This document shows positions 18,767-27,444 of a stretch of 64,000 nucleotides of DNA, piece after piece (the first letter of the stretch is position 1; each line of letters begins with the position of its first letter). Origin of the DNA: Gulosibacter macacae (GTDB lineage Bacteria > Actinomycetota > Actinomycetes > Actinomycetales > Microbacteriaceae); the NCBI RefSeq assembly GCF_003865375.1, contig NZ_RQVS01000004.1:124001-188000 (forward strand). Reading direction: 5' to 3'. A program made the position numbers and the translations under genes. Below the pieces are notes generated by a model. It searched no databases, was not told the origin of the DNA, and saw only the letters and a program-made list of their open reading frames with translations.

Positions 18767-19741
18767 CTAGCCGAGCAATACCCGCACCGCCGCAGGGTCG
18801 TCAGCGAAGAGCACATCCACGCCAGTGTCGGCGAGGTAGCGCACCCACCCAGCCGCATCGCCAGCAAACGCCGTCGGCAAGAATCGCTCTTCGAGCCGCA
18901 AGGTATAGGCGAACACCTCAAGCCCAAGCGCATGCGCCTGGTCAACCAGGTCGCGGGTGAGCACCTCACACCGCACCGAAATCCCGTTGGCCCACTCCCC
19001 GACCTCGGCGAGCCCCTCGGCGGTCAATCGAGCCGGGCCCTCTTCCTCGTCAAGTCGGCCGCGGCCATCTTCAACAAGCTGGATGCGCTTGCCCGGCAGC
19101 CCCGCATCCCGCAGCCGCTGCAGCACCGGCACTTCGAAACTCTCCCAGCGCAACTCCGCGAGGGCTGGTGCATCCCAGAGTCCATCGAGCTCCGCACGAA
19201 GCAACTCCACGTAGTCGAAGCCGAGCCTCAGTGTGCGGGCATCGTGCTTGAGCTCAATTACGAGCCCAACTCCGGGCGCTTCGGCCGAGGTGAGTTCGAC
19301 GAGCTCGCGCAGGCGCAGCATCCCCTCTTCACCGTCATGCGCGGCCGAGGCGGGGCGCAGCTCGGGCCATCGCTCGATGCCACGCAGCGTGCGCAGTTCA
19401 TCCCAGTTGAATTCCTCCACGAACCAACCCGAGGCGGCGATGCGGCCCGCGCGCTTGCGGGTGAAGCGGCTCGCAAACTCCGGTCGCGACGCGATGTCGG
19501 TCGTGTCATCGAGACGCGGTTCGTGAATCACCGCGAGCACACCGTCGCGAGTCGGCACGACATCGGGTTCAACGAAATCGACTCCGGCTGCGAAGGCTGC
19601 ACGGTAGCTCGCGGGTGTGTGCTCGGGGAAGACTGCCGGGGCACCCCGGTGGCCAATGATGCGCGGACGATTATTCACCGGCCCATTGTGCGCGCTGTCA
19701 GTTACGCCCGGGTGACCAACGAGTGGTGGTCGCGGCGACAC
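18767..19741 (-). CDS. Glycerophosphodiester phosphodiesterase family protein
   Basis: A GDPD/UgpQ-type TIM-barrel enzyme that would hydrolyse glycerophosphodiesters to glycerol 3-phosphate and an alcohol. The motif IIGHRGAPAVFPEHTPASY supplies the catalytic HRG, and VDFVEPDVVPTRDGVLAVIHE the metal ligands (normally E.D...TKD...VV.HD; here HE replaces HD). The C-terminal AYTLRLEERFLP and GVDVLFADDP match the family, though the usual W.VN is AYTL. The frame starts with GTG at 19741; a second GTG at 19678 (VNNRPRIIGHRG) would remove 21 poorly conserved residues and may be the true start. There is no signal peptide, so it is probably cytosolic. Confidence 0.9.
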   Translation of the reverse strand: MSPRPPLVGHPGVTDSAHNGPVNNRPRIIGHRGAPAVFPEHTPASYRAAFAAGVDFVEPDVVPTRDGVLAVIHEPRLDDTTDIASRPEFASRFTRKRAGRIAASGWFVEEFNWDELRTLRGIERWPELRPASAAHDGEEGMLRLRELVELTSAEAPGVGLVIELKHDARTLRLGFDYVELLRAELDGLWDAPALAELRWESFEVPVLQRLRDAGLPGKRIQLVEDGRGRLDEEEGPARLTAEGLAEVGEWANGISVRCEVLTRDLVDQAHALGLEVFAYTLRLEERFLPTAFAGDAAGWVRYLADTGVDVLFADDPAAVRVLLG

Positions 19742-19757
19742 GAAACCGGAAAACCAA

Positions 19758-19787
19758 AGGGCCGCTCCCCCGAAGGAGAGCGGCCCT
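19758..19787 (-). terminator. Rho-independent terminator after the Bax1-like gene
   Basis: On the minus strand, arms of 13 pairs (AGGGCCGCTCTCC with GGGGAGCGGCCCT) close on a UUCG tetraloop and are followed by TTTGGTTTT. It lies 12 nt past the stop of the Bax inhibitor-1-like gene. Confidence 0.88.
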
Positions 19788-19798
19788 GGCAGAACTAC

Positions 19799-20770
19799 TT
19801 AGTCGTTACCGCGCAGAATCGCGATGAGACGGAGCAGCTCGAGGTAGATGAACACGACGGTCGAGATGACCGCGTAGGCACCAAGCCAGCCGTACTTGCG
19901 CGGGGCACCCGCACGAGCACCGTTCTGGATGAACTCGAAGTCGGCGATGAGCATGTAGGCACCCATGAGCACCGCGAAGATGCCGAGGATGACACCAAGC
20001 GGGATGCCGAAGATCTCAACGCTGGTGCGCAGGCCCCACGGGTCGCTGTTGATGCCGGTCATCACCAGACCGAAGTTGATGAGCGAGAAGACGAGGTAGG
20101 CGATACCGGCGATCATGAAGAACTTCGTGATCTTCGGCGAGGTGCGCACGCGGCCCGACGAGAACAGCGCCAGGGTCACACCCACGACGACGAGCGTCGC
20201 GAGCACGGCCTGCACGACGATGCCCGAGTACATCTGCTCAAGGAAGCTCGAGAAGCCACCCACGAGCAGGCCCTCTGCCACCGCAAAGGTCATGATGAGC
20301 GGAACGCTCACCTCCTTCTTGAAGGCGATGACGAAGCCGAGGATGAGCGCGACGAACGAGCCGCCGATCGCGAGCATGAGGTTGAGCGGCGACGGAATGA
20401 ACCAGGTGATCGCCGCGGCCACGAGCAGCACACCCATGAGCAGCGCACCCTTGGCGACCGTGTCTTCCACGGTCATGCGCTCCATCTGGTCGGCGCTCGG
20501 TGAAGGAAGGTCGAACTGGTGGTTCAGCGCGTCAGCACCCGGAGTGGGCATCGACTGCCACTGCGGCTGGCCGGGCTGCTGGCCATAGGCCTGGCCCGGC
20601 TGCTGGCCGTAGGGCTGCTGACCGCCGTACTGCTGACCAGTCTGGGGCTGCCCATACTGCGGCGCACCTTGCTGGCCCTGCTGGTAGGCGTACGCGGCGC
20701 GCGCCTGAGCGGCAGCCTGGTCGGCGTTGCCGTTGAAGTAGGGGTTGCGCTCGAGCGCGGGATTCGCCAT
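19799..20770 (-). CDS. Bax inhibitor-1/YccA family membrane protein
   Basis: A 323-residue protein. Residues 1-95 are low-complexity and rich in Gln, Gly, Tyr and Pro (repeats of QPGQAYGQQ type) and start MANPALERNPYF, which is how actinobacterial members of this family begin. Seven hydrophobic segments follow from about residue 105, including GALLMGVLLVAAAITWFI and a C-terminal helix AVISTVVFIYLELLRLIAIL. Relatives are pH-sensitive calcium leak channels or suppressors of stress; the function here is unproven. Monocistronic, with its own UUCG terminator. Confidence 0.92.
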   Translation of the reverse strand: MANPALERNPYFNGNADQAAAQARAAYAYQQGQQGAPQYGQPQTGQQYGGQQPYGQQPGQAYGQQPGQPQWQSMPTPGADALNHQFDLPSPSADQMERMTVEDTVAKGALLMGVLLVAAAITWFIPSPLNLMLAIGGSFVALILGFVIAFKKEVSVPLIMTFAVAEGLLVGGFSSFLEQMYSGIVVQAVLATLVVVGVTLALFSSGRVRTSPKITKFFMIAGIAYLVFSLINFGLVMTGINSDPWGLRTSVEIFGIPLGVILGIFAVLMGAYMLIADFEFIQNGARAGAPRKYGWLGAYAVISTVVFIYLELLRLIAILRGND

Positions 20771-20908
20771 GGGATCACTCCGTGTTCTGTCATATTCGGC
20801 GGAACTTCGGTCAGTCTACGGAGTCAACATCGCGCACACCCCGGGGATTCCCGGAAATTTCACGCTCAGCGGACGTATTTCACCCGCTGGTGTGACATTG
20901 GATGCGGT

Positions 20909-21301
20909 TCAATCCCGCGGTTCGTTCGCATCCCGCCGGTGCAACAAGAGTCGCGGGAGGAGAAGAAAGACCGCGAGCACGCCCGTCGCGACGAGCACGA
21001 ACGGGAGCGCCGCGGTGTCGCCGAACAGGATGCGCAGCGCCAGGCCGCTCGTCACGGTCACCACCCAGACGATCACGCCGGCGGGCCAAAACTTCGACGG
21101 CTGCAACCGGGTGACGAGCACGATGACCCAGGCGAGCACGAGCGCGCCGAGGAAGGGCGCAGCCGTGCCGAGGATTTCGAGTGGCCCGAGTCCGCCTTCG
21201 TGTGCCGCCCGGCCAAGCGCCGCGAACACGATCACCAGGATGAAGTCGGTGACGAACGGGATCCAGGACTTGTGGGTGTACGCGGCACGAAGGAATTGCA
21301 T
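20909..21301 (-). CDS. DUF3054 domain-containing membrane protein
   Basis: The ATG at 21301 gives 130 residues (MQFLRAAYTHKSWIPFVTDF); an upstream in-frame start exists at 21334 but adds residues that overlap the repeat region. Four transmembrane helices with short loops are visible, and the segment [21 protein letters not shown] is characteristic of DUF3054, as is RLQPSKFWPAGVIVWVVT. The function of this family is not known. It is separate from its neighbours by more than 100 nt on each side. Confidence 0.85.
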   Translation of the reverse strand: MQFLRAAYTHKSWIPFVTDFILVIVFAALGRAAHEGGLGPLEILGTAAPFLGALVLAWVIVLVTRLQPSKFWPAGVIVWVVTVTSGLALRILFGDTAALPFVLVATGVLAVFLLLPRLLLHRRDANEPRD

Positions 21302-21336
21302 GGCTCCAGGGTATCGAGCGAGCGACGGCCCCACGT

Positions 21337-21384
21337 TGGGTGGTCGAGTAGGCGGAGCGAAGCGGAGCCGTAGCGAGGCCCCGC
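21337..21384. repeat. TACTCGACC-family repeat
   Basis: A unit reading TGGGTGGTCGAGTAGGCGGA followed by GCGAAGCGGAGCC and AGCGAGGCCCC, in the gap before the sirtuin gene. It is of the same family as 6631, 22137, 28961 and others. Confidence 0.8.
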
Positions 21385-21408
21385 AACCTGAATGGTTACC
21401 CTGCCACC

Positions 21409-22131
21409 ATGCCCACTCTCGCTGAAACTCGCCGCATCCTCGCTGACCCGACCCGCATCGTCGTGCTCACCGGCGCCGGCATGTCGACCGAGGCCGGTGT
21501 GCCCGACTTCCGCTCCCCCGGCGGCCTCTACTCAAGCGACTTTCACGGGATGCATCCCGAAGATCTACTTCACGTCGACACCCTGCGCAATCAACCCGAG
21601 CTCTTCTACGAGTACCTGCGCACGCGGCTCGCGTTCTCGGCGAAGCCCGACGCGTCCTATCGGATGCTCGCGGAGCTTGAACGAGCCGGTCGCGTGATCG
21701 GGGTCGTCACGCAGAACATCGATGGCCTGCATCACGAGGCCGGGTCGCAGAGTGTGGTTGAGGCGCACGGGACGCTGGCGCGCTTTAGTTGCGCGCGTTG
21801 CGGACGAGCTGCCGACACCGCGACGATGATGACGCCGGGCACCGCGATTCGCTGCGAATGCGGTGGGCTGATTCGCCCCGAGGTCGTGCTGTACGGCGAG
21901 GGCTTGGATGCGCTTGATGACGCCATTGACCTGGTGGCCGAGGCGGACGCGATGCTCGTGCTCGGCACGTCGTTGCTCGTGCATCCGGTGGCGGGATTGC
22001 CGCAGCTGTTGCTGCGGCAGGGCAAGCCCGTGGTCATCGTGAATCGCGAAGCGACGCCCTATGCCGATTACGCGGGGGTCGTCGAGATTAATGCTGGGAT
22101 CGGCGAGACGCTGCCGGAATTGTTTGGCTAG
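21409..22131 (+). CDS. Sir2-family NAD-dependent protein deacylase
   Basis: A 240-residue class U/III-type sirtuin that removes acyl groups from lysine using NAD. It shows the Rossmann motif VVLTGAGMSTEAGVPDFRSP, the QNIDGLHHEAG motif, the catalytic histidine in VEAHGTL, and a zinc module with two pairs of cysteines (CARC and CEC). The remaining NAD-contact motif LGTSLLVHPVAGLP and the end VIVNREATP are also present. Length is normal. It stands alone with repeats on both sides. Confidence 0.95.
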   Translation: MPTLAETRRILADPTRIVVLTGAGMSTEAGVPDFRSPGGLYSSDFHGMHPEDLLHVDTLRNQPELFYEYLRTRLAFSAKPDASYRMLAELERAGRVIGVVTQNIDGLHHEAGSQSVVEAHGTLARFSCARCGRAADTATMMTPGTAIRCECGGLIRPEVVLYGEGLDALDDAIDLVAEADAMLVLGTSLLVHPVAGLPQLLLRQGKPVVIVNREATPYADYAGVVEINAGIGETLPELFG

Positions 22132-22136
22132 CGGGC

Positions 22137-22173
22137 GGGGTCTCGATGCGCTTCGCTTACTCGACCAACCAGG
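22137..22173. repeat. TACTCGACC-family repeat between sirtuin and guaA
   Basis: A single unit GGGGTCTCGATGCGCTTCGC followed by TTACTCGACCAACC between convergent genes; it could also serve as a weak bidirectional hairpin. Confidence 0.8.
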
Positions 22174-22182
22174 AGGGGTGTC

Positions 22183-23778
22183 CTACTCCCACTCGATGGT
22201 CCCCGGCGGCTTCGACGTCACGTCGAGCACAACTCGGTTGACACCCTCAACCTCGTTCGTGATGCGGTTCGAAATGCGCGCGACCACGTCGTACGGCAGG
22301 CGCGTCCAGTCAGCGGTCATCGCATCCTCGCTCGACACCGGACGCAGCACAATCGGATGCCCGTACGTGCGGCCATCGCCCTGCACACCCACCGAACGCA
22401 CATCAGCGAGCAGCACCACCGGGCACTGCCAAATCTGCGCGTCGAGACCGGCAGCCGTGAGCTCCTCGCGCACAATCGCATCCGCCTCACGCAGCAGGTC
22501 GAGACGGTCCTGCGTTACCTCACCAATGATGCGAATACCGAGACCCGGCCCCGGGAACGGCTGACGAGCGACGATCACCTCGGGAACGCCGAGTTCGCGA
22601 CCGATCGCGCGCACCTCATCCTTGAATAGGGCGCGTAGCGGCTCCACGAGTTCGAAGGTCATGTCCTCCGGCAGCCCACCCACATTGTGGTGCGACTTAA
22701 TGTTTGCCGTGCCCGAGCCACCGCCCGACTCCACAACGTCGGGGTAGAGCGTGCCCTGCACGAGGAACTTGATCTCACCCGGCACCGAGTCGTGCTTCGA
22801 CTCTTCAACGAGCGAAGCTGCGGTCGACTCAAAGACCCGGATGAACTCGCGGCCGATGATCTTTCGCTTCGTTTCGGGGTCGGTGACGCCGGCGAGCTCT
22901 GAGAGGAACTGCTCGCGAGCATCCACCGTCACGAGGCGCACACCGGTCGCCTTGACGTAGTCCTCCTCGACCTGGCGGCGCTCGTCTTGGCGCAGCAGGC
23001 CGTGGTCGACGAACACGCAGGTGAGGCGCTCGCCAACGGCGCGCTGCACAAGCGCGGCGGCAACGGCCGAGTCGACACCACCCGAGAGGCCGCAGATAAC
23101 CTCATCCTCACCGATCTGCTCGCGAATGCGGGCGACCTGTTCGTCGATGATGGATGCAGGGCTCCAGTCGGCCGCGAGGCCCGCGGAATTGAGGAGGAAC
23201 GCTTCGATGACGCGCTGGCCGTGCTCGGAGTGGAGCACCTCGGGGTGCCACTGCACGCCGTAGAGCTTGCGCTCTTCATTGGCGAAGGCGGCCACCGGGG
23301 TGTCGGCGGTCGACGCGAGCACAGTGAAACCTTCGGGCGCGCGGGCGACCGAGTCGCCGTGGCTCATCCAGACGATCTGGTCAGCGGGCTGGCCGACGAG
23401 CAGACTTGAGGCCTGTGCCTCATCGGTGAGCTGCACCTGGGTCGAGCCGTATTCGCGGCGGCCGGTGCGTGCTACCTCGCCGCCGAGCGCGACGGCCATG
23501 GTCTGGAAGCCGTAGCAAATGCCGAACATGGGCAAGCCCAGGCTGAAGATCTCGGCGTCGAAGCTCGGTGCATCCTCGGCGTAGACGCTTGCCGGGCCGC
23601 CCGAGAGGACGATGGCCTGCGGGTTCTTCGCGCGCACCTCGTCAGCGGTGATCGTGTGCGGCACGACCTCGGAGTAAACATTGGCCTCGCGCACGCGGCG
23701 GGCAATGAGCTGGGCGTACTGGGCGCCGAAATCGACGACGAGCACCGGACGTGCGTCAGTGGATGCAGGAACAGTCAC
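22183..23778 (-). CDS. guaA: GMP synthase (glutamine-hydrolysing)
   Basis: Converts XMP to GMP with ATP and glutamine. The 531-residue protein has the class I amidotransferase domain first: Cys nucleophile in [12 protein letters not shown], and His/Glu in [13 protein letters not shown]. The ATP pyrophosphatase domain follows with the P-loop [15 protein letters not shown], then the dimerisation domain with [18 protein letters not shown] and the end [10 protein letters not shown], which is the invariant C-terminus of GuaA. guaB (36602) and guaB3 (26263) are elsewhere in the window. Confidence 0.98.
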   Translation of the reverse strand: MTVPASTDARPVLVVDFGAQYAQLIARRVREANVYSEVVPHTITADEVRAKNPQAIVLSGGPASVYAEDAPSFDAEIFSLGLPMFGICYGFQTMAVALGGEVARTGRREYGSTQVQLTDEAQASSLLVGQPADQIVWMSHGDSVARAPEGFTVLASTADTPVAAFANEERKLYGVQWHPEVLHSEHGQRVIEAFLLNSAGLAADWSPASIIDEQVARIREQIGEDEVICGLSGGVDSAVAAALVQRAVGERLTCVFVDHGLLRQDERRQVEEDYVKATGVRLVTVDAREQFLSELAGVTDPETKRKIIGREFIRVFESTAASLVEESKHDSVPGEIKFLVQGTLYPDVVESGGGSGTANIKSHHNVGGLPEDMTFELVEPLRALFKDEVRAIGRELGVPEVIVARQPFPGPGLGIRIIGEVTQDRLDLLREADAIVREELTAAGLDAQIWQCPVVLLADVRSVGVQGDGRTYGHPIVLRPVSSEDAMTADWTRLPYDVVARISNRITNEVEGVNRVVLDVTSKPPGTIEWE

Positions 23779-23934
23779 CTGCCCATTCTATGGTGACCAA
23801 GGCACTCGGCGCCGACGTGCACGAGAGCGCTATCCGCACTGCGCGGAATACCTATGCAGATTCATCAGTTAGCCCTAACGGAACAGTTAGACCACCAACG
23901 ATCTGACTCCGCGAAACGCGAAAGGAACGCATCC

Positions 23935-24654
23935 ATGCTTCTCGAAAACAAGGTCGCCCTCATCACCGGTGGCGGCTCGGGCCTCGGCCTCGCCACCGCC
24001 AAGACCTTTATCGCCGAAGGCGCCAAGGTCATGATCCTCGACTACAACCCGGCTTCGGAGGCCGTGGCCGACGAGATCGGCGCGAAGTTCTTCGCCGGCG
24101 ACGTCTCAAAGGCTGAGTCGGTTGAGGCAGCCGTCAAGGCAACCGTGGAAGCGTTCGGCCGCATCGACATCGCCGTGGCTTCGGCCGGCGTCGGCGGCGA
24201 GGGCGACGTCGTCACCTCAACCGTCGACAACTGGACCAAGACCAACGGCATCGACTACGACGGCGTCTTCTACACCAACAAGTACGCCATCGCGCAGATG
24301 CTCGAGCAGGGCGAGGGCGGCTCGGTCATCAATCTCGCCTCGATGTTCGGCATGGTGGCCGTGTCGAACAATATCGCCTACTCGGCATCGAAGGGCGGCG
24401 TCGTGAACATGACCCGCGCCGCCGGCACCATGTACGCGAAGGATGGCGTGCGCGTCAACGCCGTGGCTCCGGGTGTCATCGAGACCCCGCTCATCCCCGA
24501 AGAGGCGCTCAAGCAGTACTCGGCCCTGCACCCCATGGGTCGCGTTGGCCAGCCGCAGGAAGTTGCTGACCTCATCACGTTCCTCGCGAGCGACAAGTCG
24601 AAGTTCATCACCGGCGCGATCATTCCGATCGACGGTGGCTACACGGCGGTCTAG
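23935..24654 (+). CDS. Short-chain dehydrogenase/reductase
   Basis: A classical SDR of 239 residues starting at the ATG at 23935, preceded by AAAGGAA; the longer open frame from 23854 has no such site. It has the glycine motif TGGGSGLGLATAKTF, DYNPASE after beta-2 (suggesting NAD rather than NADP), the catalytic Ser in INLASMFG, and Tyr-Lys in YSASKGG, and it ends GAIIPIDGGYTAV. The substrate is unknown. It has its own promoter region and ends at a strong bidirectional hairpin shared with the convergent DUF3817 gene. Confidence 0.93.
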   Translation: MLLENKVALITGGGSGLGLATAKTFIAEGAKVMILDYNPASEAVADEIGAKFFAGDVSKAESVEAAVKATVEAFGRIDIAVASAGVGGEGDVVTSTVDNWTKTNGIDYDGVFYTNKYAIAQMLEQGEGGSVINLASMFGMVAVSNNIAYSASKGGVVNMTRAAGTMYAKDGVRVNAVAPGVIETPLIPEEALKQYSALHPMGRVGQPQEVADLITFLASDKSKFITGAIIPIDGGYTAV

Positions 24655-24664
24655 CCAGAACGCA

Positions 24665-24702
24665 AAGGAGGCGCCCGAAGTACTCACTTCGGGCGCCTCC
24701 TT
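24665..24702. terminator. Bidirectional hairpin terminator
   Basis: A perfect 17-bp stem (AAGGAGGCGCCCGAAGT paired with its complement) with loop ACTC lies between the convergent SDR and DUF3817 genes, flanked by short A and T runs on the two sides. It can stop transcription from both directions. Confidence 0.88.
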
Positions 24703-24710
24703 CGTTTCCG

Positions 24711-25262
24711 CTACTCCTGCGAACGCCGCTCGACTTCGGCCGCAACCTCGGCATCCAGCGCCGCGCGCTCCTGCGCCGAGAGCGACTCCTCGACCGCCGA
24801 AAGCTCCTCCGCCTCGCGACCCTGCGCATCCCAATACGCCTGGTATTCAGCGAGCTGGCGCTTCGTGCGTCGGGTCATCAGCCACTCGGTAATGAACGAG
24901 AGGAACGGCACGACGCCACCGCCGGCCATCGCGAGTAGCCACCCGAGTTCCCACTTCATCTTCTGCCACACGAGGTAGCAGGCGATGAGGTAGATGACGT
25001 AGAACCAGCCGTGCACGATGAGGATCCAGCGCGACAGGTTGATCGCCGTGACCGTGCCATCCTGCACGAGCGCGAGGAAGCCGAACGGCCCGCCCAGCTC
25101 AATCTCGAGGTGGAAGGCGTACTTGTAAACCATCTCGATCACGAGCAAGAGCAGCAGCACACCGGTGATGTAGGCGGTCCACTGGTAGAAGCGCAGATAG
25201 CGCTTGATGCGCGGGAATTCGCTCGGCGCCGGAATCGCGGTCGGGTCGATGTTCTTGGTCAT
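24711..25262 (-). CDS. DUF3817 domain-containing membrane protein
   Basis: The start at 25262 (MTKNIDPTAIPAPSEF) overlaps the SURF1 stop as ATGA, giving 183 residues; the longer open frame lies inside the SURF1 gene. Three helices (about residues 28-48, 75-95, 105-125) match DUF3817: RYLRFYQWTAYITGVLLLLL, ILIVHGWFYVIYLIACYLVW and LGWLLAMAGGGVVPFLSF. A charged Glu/Ala-rich cytoplasmic tail (LSAQERAALDAEVAAEVERR) follows. In Actinobacteria this family commonly neighbours SURF1 and GuaB3; its biochemical role is unknown. Confidence 0.9.
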   Translation of the reverse strand: MTKNIDPTAIPAPSEFPRIKRYLRFYQWTAYITGVLLLLLVIEMVYKYAFHLEIELGGPFGFLALVQDGTVTAINLSRWILIVHGWFYVIYLIACYLVWQKMKWELGWLLAMAGGGVVPFLSFITEWLMTRRTKRQLAEYQAYWDAQGREAEELSAVEESLSAQERAALDAEVAAEVERRSQE

Positions 25263-26245
25263 TTCTTTTCCTCGGATGCGCTGGTTTCGGCAGCGACGTT
25301 CGGGCCGCGGCGGGCGGCAATCTCGCGCAGTTTCTCGCGGCGAATCTCGGCGGCGAGGCGCTCGGAGGCACCGGCATCCGCCGCCTGTGTGGCGAGGTAG
25401 TCGTCGCGCACGAGCCGCCACCAGATGTAGAACGCCATGACGATAAAGATGGCCCACTCAATGGCGTAGAAGATGTTGAGCAGGTTGAGTTGGAAGCTCT
25501 GGTCGACCGGCACGATGTTGATGATCTCGAGCCCCTCGGGCATCCCTCCTTCACTCGACGGCAGGCCACCATCGAGCACGAGGTAGGCCGAGTAGTAACT
25601 CGGTGAGGGCTCCTGCCACATATTGATGAGCTGGCCCGGGGCCATTGAGTCGATCGCCTGCGGATCGACGCGATCGCGGCTCACGACCGGGTCTTGCCCG
25701 GGCTGCAATTGGCCGCGCAATTCGTGCGCACCGGTCGTGTCGCGATGCTCGGCAGCCGCCGGCAGGTCAGGGATGCGGTCGCTGAGGTCGGCGATTGCGG
25801 CGGCGGCCGCTTCTTCGCTCGCGGCCCAGCCGATGGCGACCGGGATGCTCGGGAGCGCGGCTGCGACCGTCGCGCCCTGAGCATCCTCGGTGTTCGGTGC
25901 GGCGAGATCGCCGGTGCCCGCTTCGGCGACCACGAGGCGACCCACAACCCACCAACCGGTTTCACCGTCTTGCAGGCGACCAGACACGGTGACGAGATCG
26001 CGCGCATCCACCCAGCCGGTCGCTTCAACGGGACGCCCGGCCGAGGACTCAATCAGCCCCTCACCCGGGTGGATGAGCTCGCCCATCGGAACAGCAGTGA
26101 CGTATGCCTCAGCGTCTTCCGGCGGAAGCGCGGAAGTGAACGCCGAGGTGAGCTGCCACCAGCCGAGCCAGCCAAAGCCAATGACGACGAGCAACACTCC
26201 GGCGAGCAGGGCAAGCCATTTCGGCTTGCGCATTGTGGCGAACAT
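25259..26245 (-). CDS. SURF1-family protein (cytochrome oxidase biogenesis)
   Basis: SURF1/Shy1 proteins assist assembly of heme-copper oxidases. The product of about 328 residues has an N-terminal helix (KPKWLALLAGVLLVVIGFGW) followed by LGWWQL, a large extracytoplasmic domain containing VEATGWVDARDLVTVSGR, and a C-terminal helix near IEWAIFIVMAFYIWWRLV; this two-helix hairpin layout is that of SURF1. The C-terminal tail after the second helix is unusually long and charged. Start choice is uncertain: a TTG at 26257 lies only 2 nt after AAGGGG, while the ATG at 26245 has a long but usable spacing and is preferred. Confidence 0.88.
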   Translation of the reverse strand: MFATMRKPKWLALLAGVLLVVIGFGWLGWWQLTSAFTSALPPEDAEAYVTAVPMGELIHPGEGLIESSAGRPVEATGWVDARDLVTVSGRLQDGETGWWVVGRLVVAEAGTGDLAAPNTEDAQGATVAAALPSIPVAIGWAASEEAAAAAIADLSDRIPDLPAAAEHRDTTGAHELRGQLQPGQDPVVSRDRVDPQAIDSMAPGQLINMWQEPSPSYYSAYLVLDGGLPSSEGGMPEGLEIINIVPVDQSFQLNLLNIFYAIEWAIFIVMAFYIWWRLVRDDYLATQAADAGASERLAAEIRREKLREIAARRGPNVAAETSASEEKK

Positions 26246-26262
26246 GCTGACGGTCAAACCCC

Positions 26263-27375
26263 TTACGAGGTCGACACGGCGACGTCAGCGCGCTGGAACG
26301 ACTTGAGGTCGGTGTAGCCGGTGTTGGCCATGGCATAGCGCAGGGCACCGACGAGGTTCGACTCACCATTCGCCTGCTCGGCCGGGCCGTTGATGATCTG
26401 GTCGAGCGTGCCAACCTGACCCACCTCGACGCGGTTGCCGCGCGGCAAGCGGTGGTGGCGCGCTTCGGCGCCCCAGTGCCAGCCGCGGCCGGGAGCCTCA
26501 GTCGAGCGCGCGAGGGTGGCGCCAAGCATCACGGCGTCGGCACCGCAGGCGAGCGCCTTCACGATGTCGCCCGAAGTGCCGAGCCCGCCGTCAGCGATCA
26601 CGTGGACGTAGCGGCCTCCCGATTCATCCATGTAGTCGCGGCGAGCGCCAGCGACATCGGCAACGGCCGTGGCCATCGGCGCCTGGACGCCGAGCACACG
26701 GCGGGTGGTCGACGAGGCGCCGCCACCAAAGCCGACGAGCACCCCCGCGGCGCCGGTGCGCATGAGGTGCAGGGCTGAGGTGTAGCTCGCCGCACCACCA
26801 ACGATGACAGGGGTGTCGAGCTCGTAAATGAACTTCTTGAGGTTGAGCGGTTCCTGCTTGGTCGAGACGTGCTCGGCCGAGACCGTTGCGCCGCGAATCA
26901 CGAAGACGTCGGCACCGGCTTCGAGCACATCGGCGTAGTGCTCCTGCGTGCGCTGCGGCGAGAGCGCGCCGGCGACCACGACACCGGCGTCGCGCATCTG
27001 CTGCAGGCGTGCCTTGATGAGTTCGCCCTTGATCGGCTCGCGGTAGATCTCTTGGATGCGGCTCGTCGCCTGCTTCGCGGGAAGATCAGCGATCTCGGCG
27101 AGGAGCGGCTCCGGGTCGTCGTAGCGGGTCCAGAGACCTTCGAGGTCGAGCACACCGAGGCCACCGAGCTCACCGAACTTGATTGCGGTCCCCGGGCTCA
27201 TCACCGAGTCCATGGGGGCGGCGACGAACGGCACCCCGAACTCGAACGCGTCGATCTTCCACGTCGTCGAGACATCCTCGGGGTCGCGCGTGCGGCGCGA
27301 CGGGATGATCGCGAGGTCGTCGAACGAATACACGCGGCGGGCGCGCTTGGCGCGGCCGATCTCAATCTCAGTCAC
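26263..27375 (-). CDS. guaB3: GuaB3-type IMP dehydrogenase-related protein
   Basis: A 370-residue TIM-barrel protein of the GuaB3 family, which lacks the CBS pair inserted in true IMP dehydrogenase. It has [18 protein letters not shown] at the N-terminus, [33 protein letters not shown] at the position of the catalytic-loop region (no cysteine in the usual GSIC setting), and [20 protein letters not shown]. True GuaB is encoded at 36602-38107, so this is a paralogue. Related enzymes have been linked to GMP reductase or IMPDH activity. It lies 5 to 17 nt upstream of SURF1, in one transcript with it and DUF3817. Confidence 0.93.
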   Translation of the reverse strand: MTEIEIGRAKRARRVYSFDDLAIIPSRRTRDPEDVSTTWKIDAFEFGVPFVAAPMDSVMSPGTAIKFGELGGLGVLDLEGLWTRYDDPEPLLAEIADLPAKQATSRIQEIYREPIKGELIKARLQQMRDAGVVVAGALSPQRTQEHYADVLEAGADVFVIRGATVSAEHVSTKQEPLNLKKFIYELDTPVIVGGAASYTSALHLMRTGAAGVLVGFGGGASSTTRRVLGVQAPMATAVADVAGARRDYMDESGGRYVHVIADGGLGTSGDIVKALACGADAVMLGATLARSTEAPGRGWHWGAEARHHRLPRGNRVEVGQVGTLDQIINGPAEQANGESNLVGALRYAMANTGYTDLKSFQRADVAVSTS

Positions 27376-27444
27376 CCCTCTAGCCTATCGGTCACTGACT
27401 GCGCACTAACCTTCTGCCCCGGCAGGTGCTGGTTGACTACCGCA

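Noticed and set aside
18626-20503. Plus-strand open frame of 625 codons
   Set aside because: Antisense to the GDPD and Bax1-like genes and running through element A2; its translation (EHREDAEDDTKRD-like) has no protein character.
26263-27375. Truncated or pseudogenised guaB
   Set aside because: The sequence matches the separate GuaB3 family over its full length and true guaB is intact at 36602.
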